Positions 12,371 through 23,099 of a DNA stretch of 64,000 nucleotides are shown here, in pieces; within the stretch, counting starts at the first letter, position 1; every line of letters begins with the position of its first letter. The stretch comes from Sphagnum magellanicum. Taxonomy: Eukaryota > Streptophyta > Sphagnopsida > Sphagnales > Sphagnaceae. The notes under the pieces were generated by a model, which ran no database searches, was not told the DNA's origin, and saw only the letters and a list, made by a program, of their open reading frames with translations. The stretch spans positions 15,164,590-15,228,589 of the forward strand of contig CM038921.1 in the NCBI GenBank assembly GCA_021904315.1, given 5' to 3'. Both the position numbers and the translations under genes were made by a program.

Positions 12371-13640
12371 GTGATAACTTCATAACTTCCATGAACACCA
12401 CCTCATGGAACACCCATATTTTCATTTTAGGACCTAGCCTTGTTGTGTCCAAGTCTTTATATGTCTTCACCACAGGCATCCCTATTTCCCCAATCGAAAT
12501 TGAAGCTCCTGATGGTATGTTATCCCAAAGCAAAACTTAAGTATGTTTTCAAGATCTTCCATCCTTAGGCCTTTAATCACAAATAATGTATTCCACACTT
12601 CATTTAAAAAGATTTGGAATGAAGACCTTAACAAAGTCAAATATAATGGGTCATGTAGGATTGGATATATGGTTGACAATACAATGTCATGGGGGTGCTG
12701 CTCGCATCACTCTACCTGATTACATAGCAAACTACACCTCTATCCAAGCTGATAACAGTGGAATATGGACCTTGGTGCCCATCCCTAACAATGCAACAAT
12801 ATCAGTGACAGGCCTAGGCATTAGGTTTGAAGCCAACGAGTCAATAGCCAATGCAGCCCTCGATACATTGACTTATGGCAAAGGTCAAGACAATGTTTGT
12901 CCACCATATCCTCCAACTTTTTACAACCTAATCATAGAACAATCCTCCCTTACCCATACCATGTTTATTACATTGTTGATTTTTAAAAATGTGCCATTAT
13001 GTTGCAAATAACCTAGACTTTTATTCACTGTTATTCTTGGCTACCTCAAAGTGATTTGTTGTAACAAGTCAATTTTCAAAAATATTTTAAGAAGATTACA
13101 TATGATAAATCTATGTTATGAGATGAATCATGAAGTGGAATGATGGATTTGGGAGAGAGGGCAGGATATCATAGGTTGGGCAACAATGACAATTCTAGTG
13201 ACTTGGAACTTCATAGGACAAGATGGTGAAATTTATCAAGAGCAAACAGACTTTTCAATTGCTATCTTGGCACCTACTGCTAGTAAGTTCATTCTTCACC
13301 AAACTAATCCTTTAAACTTGAAACATTTGTTATTAATTTCAAGTATTTCAAAAGAATGTGTTCAAGTTTGTGCATTATACATCTTAAGGTAGTAATTGAG
13401 ATAAATTGTTTGTGGATGTAGTGACATCATTTTCTACATATAGTGGGACAGTGGCTGCAATCTGTTTGATGGGTCTTTTCTTGTTGGTATGTTTTGGTTG
13501 TTTAAACAAAATTGGAGCACAATACATGAAAAAACACCACGCCTTATTACATAAGAAGAGCTTTGAAGATTTCAAGTGTGAGCAAACGAGGGCACGTGTT
13601 ACACCTTTCAACTCTTTACATAATTGTAAAACACTTTTTA
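12371..13640 (+). pseudogene. Exon remnants of a putative single-pass membrane glycoprotein gene
   Basis: I do not recognise the family. Exon-like blocks with splice sites are visible. Block one, 12371-12514, is open for 47 codons plus split codons at both ends, between TTACAG and GTATGT, and contains NTTSWNTHIFILGPSL. Block two starts at 12659 after TCATGTAG, continues the same phase, and runs to about 12950 with LDIWLTIQCHGGAARITLPD and CPPYPPTFYN. Block three (13217-13282) contains QDGEIYQEQTDFSIAI before GTAAGT. Block four (13435-13560) encodes a hydrophobic helix, VAAICLMGLFLLVCFG, then a basic tail. Several N-x-S/T sites in blocks one and two fit an ectodomain. The donors and acceptors after block two do not join cleanly, so I call it a pseudogene or partial gene. 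Confidence 0.45.
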
Positions 13641-15340
13641 AGTTTAAACTAGCAATAGACCAATCACATATGTTAAGCCAAAAATTCATGAACTATTTTG
13701 CTTAAGAAGAAATTGAAAAGGATAAGAGTTTTTAAAAAGTAACTAAATGGTTTTTGAAAGGATACTTTAGGTGTTCAATCCACTATGGATTCCATGTGCA
13801 CCCATCAAAGGAGGATACAACAATTTTGAATCAACTGCAAGTCCACTTGTGATTTTGAAAAAGCAAATTGAATTGAAACACGGGTAAAAACCTCTACATT
13901 AATTGTAATAGATTATACTATCTAACCATGTCTTGATATGGAGATTGTGAGAACATAGTTTACTCCCACACAACCAAAATAGAAACAATGTACTTTAGGT
14001 CAAATGTTGCTCAATCCACCTATGAACCAAAATTATAATTGCATGGGATTTTTATGCAGGAAAGCAATAATCAATCCCCCACATAACCTAGAAAACTTGT
14101 GAGTATTTCAAACCTATTATTTAACCTTCGAGAATTGAAAGATCTGCACATATATATTTTTAAAATTATCATTTAAATGATTAATGAATTCAAAATTCTA
14201 GTGTGGATTATTAAGCTAGTTGAAACAAGAGTTTGTCCCACTAAAATAGCCTCTAGACACAATCATTACACTTATTTACAAAGTTTGATTTCTTACTTCC
14301 TTTCATAGCACTTAAAACCCACTTAACCTAATGTATAAAGAAGATAAAGTGATAAATACACATTTGGTTTTCACCTTTCATGTAGGCTAATAAAGGTAGA
14401 ACAATTGAAGGCGTTAAGAAAAAAAGCATTTTGTGCATGTGACCCTTTTCCACACCATTTTGACTCAAGTTCAAATAATGATAATGATGATGAAAAAAAC
14501 TTAGTGCATCAGAGAGACCTCATCCAATGAATAGCCCTTGAGAACACCAACTACAAAATATGGAGTTAATATTCATTCAACAAGTAGTGACCTTTGACCA
14601 ACCATAATGGAATTTACCTCCATCAAAAGTCATCCTTACAAATATCAAAGTCATGTTAGAGATATGACAAGTGCATATGTTAGACTCAGTGATGTATTAA
14701 TCCCTTAAGAACTCGGAAAATTAACCCTATCCACATTACCATTTCAATTTTTTGGTGTGAAGTCTACCATTGACAATGAAGACTAATGAGTCTTATTGGC
14801 AATGATATTGGTTGATATTATTATATGCAAGGGACATATTTGGTCAAGTTGACCAAACATATTTTGACTACTATGAAATATCCAAAACAAGGATAAATGT
14901 ATTTTTGGATGAGTTTTTTTTCAACATATTTCCTCCACTTTCTTCAAATAAGATCACAAAATTGGAATAAATTGCCAATAACCCAAAAATTCACTACTAT
15001 AGATCATTTCCTTTAAAGAAGTTTGCACCATAGCTACAACCTTATATTCACCAAGGATTAATTATCATGGGAAAGAAACTTTCTTTAATGATCTATCATC
15101 CAACCTTAAAATCATAGCCATCATGAAGAATCTTTGAAAAAAAAATCCAAACATAATTCATAACTAAAAATAAACCACCGAGGGGAAGAAGAGGCTTACA
15201 CCATCAATTCATTAAACCTAATTCTTTAGCAAGGATGTGCTACCATGGTTCTAATAATCAATTCACCAAAACTAAATTTATTAATAACAATGAACATTAA
15301 AATGCTTCATGGATCCAACTACAAAGATTTTTCCCATTTT
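13641..15340. other. Intergenic DNA
   Basis: No gene, RNA or clear repeat was recognised. The sequence is AT-rich with short open frames only. Confidence 0.45.
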
Positions 15341-15748
15341 TGAAACAAGTATTGAAAACAACTAAAAAACAAGGAAGATTTGAAACACCAAAGGTGATCA
15401 AAAGGTACAAGTGAAATGACATGCAAGTAATTCACATGGGTCGAATGTGTCACAAATTACAATCATACACTTATATTTTATAAAAAACAAATTTTCAAAG
15501 TCTTGATAGAAGAGAATGGATAACTACTCAAAACACTTCCAATATATACTACCTCCTAACTCTCATGTAGCCGCCATTTAGCCTTAACCTAGCCACCTAA
15601 CTTTAATATATATGCCATTTCTAAACCATGGTCACCACCATTCAACCTTTTTTAGCTACTACAAGAATGTGAATATTATTCATCCTTTTTATGAATGTTC
15701 AAAACATTCATCCACTTTGGGGATTAAAAACAAATAATATTTCTAACA
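15341..15748 (-). mobile_element. LTR-like repeat, family R2 copy B
   Basis: This diverged copy of the 8198-8690 block ends at the plus-strand motif AATATTTCTAACA, which is the TGTTAGAAATATT start on the minus strand. It lies in the same orientation as copies A and C, about 400 bp before copy C. Confidence 0.5.
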
Positions 15749-16156
15749 TTCACATTTTATGAAATATGAACAATATTTGTGGAAGTGATATATATTGGAA
15801 TGGTTAGAATGGTTTTGTAACTATTTTTACCTTTATGCACTCAAAAAATTAAATAAATGAAAATGATTATATTACAAACCATTCCAATATGTATTACATT
15901 GTGAAATTTTTTGCACCCCTTTAAATTTGAAGATGTGCAAAACCCACACAAGTTATTCGAGGGTTACAATTGTACTTGTGTTTTAGCATTAAGATATGCT
16001 TCAATGGAATTTAATTAATCAAATTGCAAAAAAATTATTGTTTTATAAATCCAACATTAGATATTGCTTCTAATGTATTTTGGAAGAATCAACAACTTGT
16101 AGTGGAAAAATGGGGAACAAACATCTAAAAGGTACATATTCATGAATCTACAATTG
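15749..16156. other. Spacer between two R2 LTR-like copies
   Basis: AT-rich DNA with no recognised motif, separating R2 copies B and C. Confidence 0.4.
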
Positions 16157-16600
16157 TGATAGTTTTATTGGAAATAATTAGAAAACAAACATGGTTTAAA
16201 ACACCAAAGTTTAACAAAAGATGCAATTATATTGAAATGACAAGGAAGGAAATCACATGGGTTGAAGGTGTCACAAATTATAATCATAAAATTATAACTT
16301 GTAACAAACTAATTCCAAATTTCAAATTCTTTAGGTGCACTCAAAAACTTGATAGAAGATAATGAAAGACTACTCAAAACCTTTCTAATATATATTCTTT
16401 CCCAACCTTGAAGTAGCTACCACATAACCTTAACCTAGCTACTATCAAACCCTAATGCAGCTTTCAATTCTAAAGCCTAGTCACCACTATTCAACCTAAC
16501 CTAACTACTATAAGGATGTGAATACTATTCATCCTTTTCATGAATGTTTTAACACATTCATCAACGTTGGGAATTAGAAACAAATAATATTTTTTTAACA
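16157..16600 (-). mobile_element. LTR-like repeat, family R2 copy C
   Basis: This copy closely resembles copy A. It begins (plus strand) near TGATAGTTTTATTGG and ends with TTTTTTAACA at 16600. It lies 55 bp beyond the stop of a minus-strand copia RNase H relic, the expected position of a 3' LTR. That supports reading family R2 as a copia LTR. Confidence 0.6.
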
Positions 16601-16655
16601 TTTTCACTCTATGAAGTTCTAATTTGAACATGGACCTTATCAATTTATTATGTCT

Positions 16656-16858
16656 TTATTTTGATAATGTTTTAGTAAGCACATCCACCACCATGTCCTC
16701 TATTGAACAATATTCAAACATGAGTTCGCCATTTTCAACTCATTTTCGAACAAAGTGATGTTGAACATCAACATGTTTTGTTTGAACATGTTGGGTGGGA
16801 TTATTTGTCAATGATATTGCACCTTGGTTGTCACATCGCAATGACGCTAATAAATGAA
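16656..16858 (-). pseudogene. Ty1/copia RNase H C-terminal relic
   Basis: The minus strand reads SLRCDNQGAISLTNNPTQ, then HVQTKHVDVQHHFVRK, a TGA stop, then VENGELMFEYCSIEDM and VVDVLTKTLSK before the terminal TAA at 16656-16658. This is the conserved end of copia polyproteins (D-N-x-x-A-I-x-L-x-x-N-P, T-K-H-x-D-x-x-x-H-F-x-R, D-V-L-T-K-x-L). One in-frame stop is visible and the upstream reverse transcriptase is not recognisable. Its 3' side adjoins R2 copy C. Confidence 0.85.
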
Positions 16859-17618
16859 CATGTGAACATGAGTGTAAACCTATGAGCATGAGCCTATGAG
16901 TAGGAACGAATATATTTGGAATATTTTGATGATGGGGACAAAATATTCTTAAAATATCCCTATGCCATGTAAGAATGACGTGGCAAATATTTTTGGGTAA
17001 AAGCATGCTACATTGGACCATTTATAGTAGCTCCAAGTCAATTTCTAGAGTCCAAATCCAATGATTTTTTTGAAAAACATTTAAATGGTGTTGAAATTCA
17101 CATTTTTTTTCATTTCCAAGTTCATACCACCATGATTTAAACCTTTTTTTAAAACCTTTGAAAATATGGGCCTTGAAAAAGTCAATTTAAATATTGAAAT
17201 GGACTTAACAAATTTGAAATTTTCAATTAAAATCTTAAAAAAAATTTAAGACTTTTTCTTGCTTGATTTTTTTATCTTAAATGTTATGGTACTTCAATGT
17301 CTGGTGGTAAAAGTTGTAGGCTTAGTTTCCAACTCCACTAGAAGAAAAAAATCCATAATGATTGTTTTTCTAGAATAGTTTGGATTGGGGACATTGGATG
17401 TACCATCCTTTATAAAGACCACCTTGGATTGAACATTTATTCTTTTGGTTTTTTTTTTTGGGTTTGAAAAATTAGAATGTAGGTTTCAATTTTTCATCTC
17501 ATCTTTGCCAAATTTCTCAAATAGATTTGCATATAATGCACCAATACCTAACTCACTCAGAATTTTTTTGCCATTAGGACATCCCAAAAAATCCATTGTA
17601 GTATTTTTTTACCCTTTT
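16859..17618. other. Intergenic DNA
   Basis: No gene or repeat unit was recognised between the copia relic and the GGATGAA-rich duplication. Confidence 0.4.
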
Positions 17619-17962
17619 CACATGTACGTGGATGAATTTTTTTAAATGGATGAAATGTTTGGATGAAAATTGAACATCAATGAACCTTTTGGATGTTAAT
17701 TACAAATAGACAAATTGTTTGAATGAAATATTCGATAGGTTGAAATGTATAGATGAAACTAATTCCAAAATAGTTATGTCGAATGAAAACCACATGTACA
17801 TGGATGAAAGTTACAAAAAACATGAAATATTTGGATGACTATGGAGCATGAATGAAGTTTTGGATGATAATTGAAAATAGATGAATTGTTTGGATGAAAC
17901 TTTTGGCTAGTTGACTGTATGGAAGAAAGTAATTCCAAACTAGGTATGATGAATGGAAATTA
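17619..17962. repeat. Tandem duplication of ~172 bp, GGATGAA-rich
   Basis: Two diverged units start at CACATGTACGTGGATGAA (17619) and CACATGTACATGGATGAA (17791), a spacing of 172 bp. Each unit is itself built from short GGATGAA / GAATGAAA motifs every 15-35 bp. No reading frame is maintained. It looks like a decayed minisatellite. Confidence 0.6.
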
Positions 17963-18350
17963 TTAGATTCACATAATTTTTATGTCCAACTTCATCCACA
18001 AAAAAAGTGTCAAAGGTGAAACTTAGCGGAGTCACATTACAACACAAAAAGGTGAAACAACAACTTGTGTAAGTTAAGTTAAGTCACATAGTAAGTCAAG
18101 GGTAGGAAGTCCACATAATGATGAAATGGGAAAATGCTTGAAAAATTAGTGAATAATGCATTACACACACCATGCTGAAGAATATTTTTATTTCTACAAC
18201 AAAATGCATTCCAAAAGAAAAAAACATATAACAATTTTATTTAGCAACTATATAATGACATTGCAACCTAATTTACCTGCAGGACTTTGGCGTAATCTAA
18301 TAATTTATGAACCTCATTCCAATTGTAGGATGGATAGTGGATAAATGATT
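17963..18350. other. Spacer
   Basis: AT-rich sequence downstream (minus-strand sense) of the MULE-like relic. Nothing was recognised. Confidence 0.4.
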
Positions 18351-20562
18351 ATTTAATCCCAGAATACATGGCATATTGCAAAATGTAATACAAGTGCTTA
18401 CATGGCACCCACAACCCCCGCTTGTTGAGGTATGTAACCATCACGGAAGAAAAGTCCATGCAATTGCAAGTTGGGTAATCATTAATTGTTACCTCATATT
18501 GCTTACGGTTTTTTGGTGATCCTGAAAGGAGGTGGTAAATCCATCGATATCCCAGAGGAGGAATGTTTGAGGGAATTAATAATGTGGCTTCAAGAGTTCA
18601 TCCCACCTCCCATTTGTTTTCTTGTAGAATGGATAATTTGAACATGTTGAGATGATAAATCTTCTTCCCATTCCTTGATTTGGGCCAAGCATTTGGATCC
18701 AATGGCTTATAGAAATGGGTAGAAGTACCATCACCAAAAAGATTCTGAAGGGCAGATGCAAAAGGTTGGTTCATGGGTGTAGATATGTTGTCCCCAACCT
18801 AAATAACAAAGGGACATCTTGGCTTTCTTGAAAACAAAAAACCAGCCTCCTCCAATACCACCACCTCAATTTGAGTGAAATCTATCCCTACTTGCATAGG
18901 CCATAAGGAAGGCAAGGCTAACCTATCGAATGCATATTTTTTATTTGTCCCTCCCACATAATGCATAAGGTCATCACGACAAAACCTTCGCAACCATTAT
19001 GGGTGATAATAAGACTAAGGTTGATAGCCTCTCCCACATCCACAACTGATGACTAGTTGATTGGAACCATTGCATTGGCCACTTTTGGATGAAAAAAATT
19101 TACTTAATCATGTTGGTGTGAATTTACTTCTGACCCAAGTGGAAGGTTTGCCTTTCATTTGGCTATCCACACACTTTTTCACCTTTTAAATGTAGTATTT
19201 TAATGGAAAGACTAGAGCTTGAGGTGTACTTGACAACTGCAATAGTAATTTGGACCAGGTCCTTAGACTAACTAGCTTTATGCAAGAGTATTTCATTCTT
19301 ATTTAAACATGTCCTAGATGCACCTCCTTTTAAGAAGGCATAATACAATGAGGATTGCTTGAAAGCTCGCATGTAATCATCGAACGTTGTAGCAAAGAGG
19401 CAAGTACCCTTGTTGCCATATTATTGCAACCAAATGTTATGGACTATTTTAGATAAGTTATAAGTTGACATATTAACTTCCTCATACAAAGAAAATATCT
19501 ACAAGCACATAAAAGGAATGGTTAGAATTCATAGAAAGAAAGATGGAAAATAAAATTTGAACATAGTACTATGGAAGAACTTACATCCAACATGAAACCT
19601 CCCCGTTGTTGCACATGAAAGTGCTAGAAGCTGAACCAATTGTTGAACTTTGAATAATGCCTTCGCTAATAGTTCTAAACGAATACCACCATGACCGAAT
19701 GGTAGCATATTGAAGGTCAACTTCCTCCATGGATGTGGCTTTCTTATAATCATAACAAGAGGCTTTGTGTTGATCATGGAATTTTGATGTGGTCAACTAC
19801 TTGGTGTGTATGTCGAAAAACTAAGACCAATAGAAAAAACACATCCGCTCTTTGTCAACCATTTTGATCGTAGGATCTCCAATTCCACAAACAATGTGAA
19901 TAACATTTTAGTTTACTTGCGCATTATTCGCCATGAACCCCTTGAAAATGGACATACCCAACCCTTTCAACAACTGCATTCAGCTTCCTCCACAAAATGC
20001 ATTGAATTTCCGTGTCTTTGAATTGAATGTCAACTACCACAATCGTCATGACCTTATAATAGACTGAATCATAAACATGATAGGCCATGGTCGTCCATCC
20101 TTGAACACATTTTACATGATCGAACATCATCCACACATTTTGCATATCATCACTCGGTTGCATTCGCCAAACTATATCAAATTTGGATGCAACTCCATAA
20201 ACAAACATTTTGAACAAATAAACCTTCTACCCAACTCATTGACAAGGGAAAAAAAATTCGTAAGTATAGTCATAACCAAATAATGCCTTCAATTTTAAGA
20301 TACAATCAATGAAGTCCAAGTTACCAAGATGATGCTTTAATGAAACAATCAAATTGTGTATGCTAGGAGAGCATAAAGGAGCAAAATTTAACAACATTTG
20401 ATGTAGTTTTTCACCTTTGATAAGCTCCACATGACCTTTTCCATCTTTGTTGAACAAGTGACGAAAAAAAAAAGTTTTACTTGCAAATAAAACAATAGTA
20501 TAAATGGTAGCAATTGGTGTGTGATAGACCTCATTTGCAATTGACTGGGCATGGGTGCCCAA
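18351..20562 (-). pseudogene. Mutator-like (MULE) transposase relic with SWIM zinc finger
   Basis: A minus-strand coding signal runs through this interval with several stops and frameshifts. From the N-terminal side: ALFGYDYTYEFF near 20270; FVYGVASKFDIVWRMQPSDD near 20200; GWTTMAYHVYDSVYYKVMTI near 20090; CILWRKLNAVVE near 19990; FHDQHKASCYDYKKATSMEE near 19760; then IRSWWYSF. A later open block (18993 to 18360, with two stops) ends in YEVTINDYPTCNCMDFSS and VPCKHLYYILQYAM. The C-x-C ... C-x-H spacing is a SWIM zinc finger, which in plants follows MULE/FAR1-type transposases. The family call rests on this order of motifs. The many lesions show it is not functional. Confidence 0.6.
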
Positions 20563-21090
20563 GTGGATTGTGGCTCTTCAAAGATTTGGAAACTTGTGAA
20601 CAACATAATACATTATGTAACTACAAGTTTGCAAACATGTGGGCAAAGAATCGTAAGGATTATATCTGATGGTACAGATCGGGGATCTCACAAAACACTA
20701 CCCAAATATATCCCCACTCCAAAAAACTTCATTGTGTGTAGAAGATTATTAAAACAAAGGACAAGAATCATTCTAACAACACAAATGCCCAAGGCATTTC
20801 GTCATTATGAATCCCAATCCAAACAAATTTTTGATGTTACTAGTCTATAACTTGCACCAAACACAACCATTGGACTTTTTGTGTATACCTTGCAATTGTT
20901 CGAAATGTCCCAATGAATGATGAATAGGAGAAAGTTCAAATAATATGTTACCATTAAATTTAGTGGGAAGACAATTCCCAAACTCAATTATGATGGCCCC
21001 ATAGTCAAGGGACTTTAATTTAGAACAAATGTGCGGAGTTAAAGACATTGCCTTCAACAAATCAACAACATTGGAGAAAGTAACCACTTG
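20563..21090 (-). pseudogene. Possible upstream part of the MULE-like relic
   Basis: The minus-strand frame at 21102-20845 is open for 85 codons and sits directly upstream of the clearer MULE-like motifs. I recognise no motif in it, so its link to the transposase is inferred from position only. Confidence 0.3.
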
Positions 21091-21290
21091 TGGCACTTCC
21101 ATCGTAGAGGTTGCACTTTGTTAGCTCACAAATTCATGAATGACACTTCCATCCACACATGCTACTCTTCATTAGCTCACAAATTCATGAATGGCACTTC
21201 CATCCACACAAGCTACTCCTCATTAGCTCACAAATTCATGAGTGGCACTTCCATCCGTAGAGCCTACTTTTTGTTAGTTTGCAAATTCAC
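21091..21290. repeat. 51-bp tandem repeat, about 3.5 copies
   Basis: Units begin TAGCTCACAAATTCATGA at about 21121, 21172 and 21223, with a partial unit before and after. The period is exactly 51 bp (17 codons) and unit identity is high. The plus-strand frame reads through as LAHKFMxxTSIHTxYSS repeats. The multiple-of-three period could reflect past coding, but no start, splice site or family supports a real protein. Confidence 0.8.
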
Positions 21291-22176
21291 GAAAACATGG
21301 ACAACAACATTAGGAAAGGAAAGGTTGTTTTCATCAAAAGAATCACAAAGATTGATAAACAAAACCTTCACAGTCGAAATAAGAAACTTTGAGTTGTGAG
21401 AAACCGAAATGGGTTCTTCCTTCAGTAGGACGCTTTTCCACAATAATGTTGCCCATTAATGTAACTATGCCCAATGCTATAACATCATCTTGAGAATTTT
21501 TATGCACATTTTCATTGAGGATCTGATACCTATCATTGGTGATAGTCCAAAACATCCTTCCAAGATTTACATCCAAAACTTGGAAAATATAATTTAATAC
21601 GATTTTTTTGTCCTCCTAAGAAACATCTTTAGAAACATGCATAGATCCTTGTCGGAAAGCAAACATTGCACATAAACACATTTTCAGTCATTTATAAAAC
21701 TAAAGAATTAAAAACCAAGATGGTAAGATTTGGCTTTCCTATAGCATGGAAAGTAGCCATGGAGAATAAAATAGAAGCCACTCAATGAGATAAATCTCAC
21801 ATCAATTTTAGAGTTGGATAACAAAACACACCACTACACTAAGAACTAAATTTGAGGCTAAGATGAACAATTGGAACTTGAATTCAATGCAAGAGATAAA
21901 GGTAAAAAACCATACAAAATGTAAGGAAGAGTAATAATCTTCATTGGAAAACAACAATGTGAATGGAATAAAAAGGCCTATATTGGTAAAACACATGTAT
22001 TTTTCCCCTTGCATAAATTTGAATGATATAGCTGACAATGCAATAACAAAAATAGAAATGGCAACAAAAATACAAAGCGTACAACAACCTTAACATTACA
22101 ACAAGGGAGAAATTGAAAAGTTACTTAAATATGTAAGGAAAATAATGAACTTAACGACAATAATGAAATTAGAGCA
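21291..22176. other. Intergenic DNA
   Basis: The minus-strand frame at 21576-21343 may belong to the MULE-like relic but carries no motif I recognise. The rest shows nothing. Confidence 0.35.
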
Positions 22177-22181
22177 TTGGG

Positions 22182-23094
22182 TGTTGTAACCCTAACATTG
22201 GGTTCATGATTAAATGTGAAATGCAAGGGCCCATGGGGCCAAGAGTATGTTTAAGTGTGAAACAAACTTTCACAAATGGGGGAGAATGCAAAGGATGAAG
22301 CCCAATGACTCCCAAGTGCACTCCCACTTTGGGAATTGCATTTGTGTGGGAGTTGTGAATGTTCAAAGCCTTGGTTGGAAATGCAAACAAACACCAAATT
22401 GGTCTTTTAGGACACCATTAAAAAGGTCTTGAAACGTAGATGCTTAAATTTTCCTTGCATTGTTCATGTGGACTTGATTTACACGAATTATGATCAAAAG
22501 AAGGGGTGAGAGTCAAATTGAGAATTTGACTCCTGATCACAAATCCCTTGAAATCAAGGGTCAAATGGCATCTTATTAAGGCGTGCTATACATCGTTGGA
22601 AAGATATTTTTAAGCGTTATAAGATATTGCCCTTGTATTATCAATAAAACTTAAATTAAGAAAGATATGAGTGTCCAAAGATTTGGAACAACATTAGTCC
22701 CAGTTTTAGGACTCCCATTTGGGAGTCTTGGGGAAAAATGACATTTGGACATAGTTTCTGTGGAGATGCACCAAGTATACTATACAAAGGGGAGTGGTGC
22801 CTCCTTCCAAAGTTTATGGGCCATGTAAAGCTTGTGCTTGAGGTTATCTTCACTAAGTCTATTGCACCACTTTCATTCAACTTGCACTCATTAGCCTCTT
22901 TTCTTAGTTGTGTAGGTTGATCTTATCTTGAACTCTTGCTTGTGAGTTTGTGTTAGTCCCACCCCAAAGCTCTAGCATGCCTTCCTACCTTCAAAGTGCT
23001 ACAAGTTAAGGAACATGTCCCAATTCTCTTCTTTTTTTGTTATTTTGCTTCAGGACCCACATTTGGGTCCCTTAAGGAATTTGAGGGTGCACCA
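22182..23094 (+). mobile_element. Solo LTR, family R1 copy c, with TTGGG target duplication
   Basis: The element starts TGTTGTAACCCTAAC and ends GAGGGTGCACCA, so it has TG...CA ends. The five bases before it (22177-22181, TTGGG) are repeated immediately after it (23095-23099, TTGGG). A ~913-bp block with these ends and an exact 5-bp direct duplication is the signature of a solo LTR. No internal domain, primer-binding site or polypurine tract flanks it. It lies in the same orientation as copy a and inverted relative to copies b and d. Confidence 0.85.
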
Positions 23095-23099
23095 TTGGG

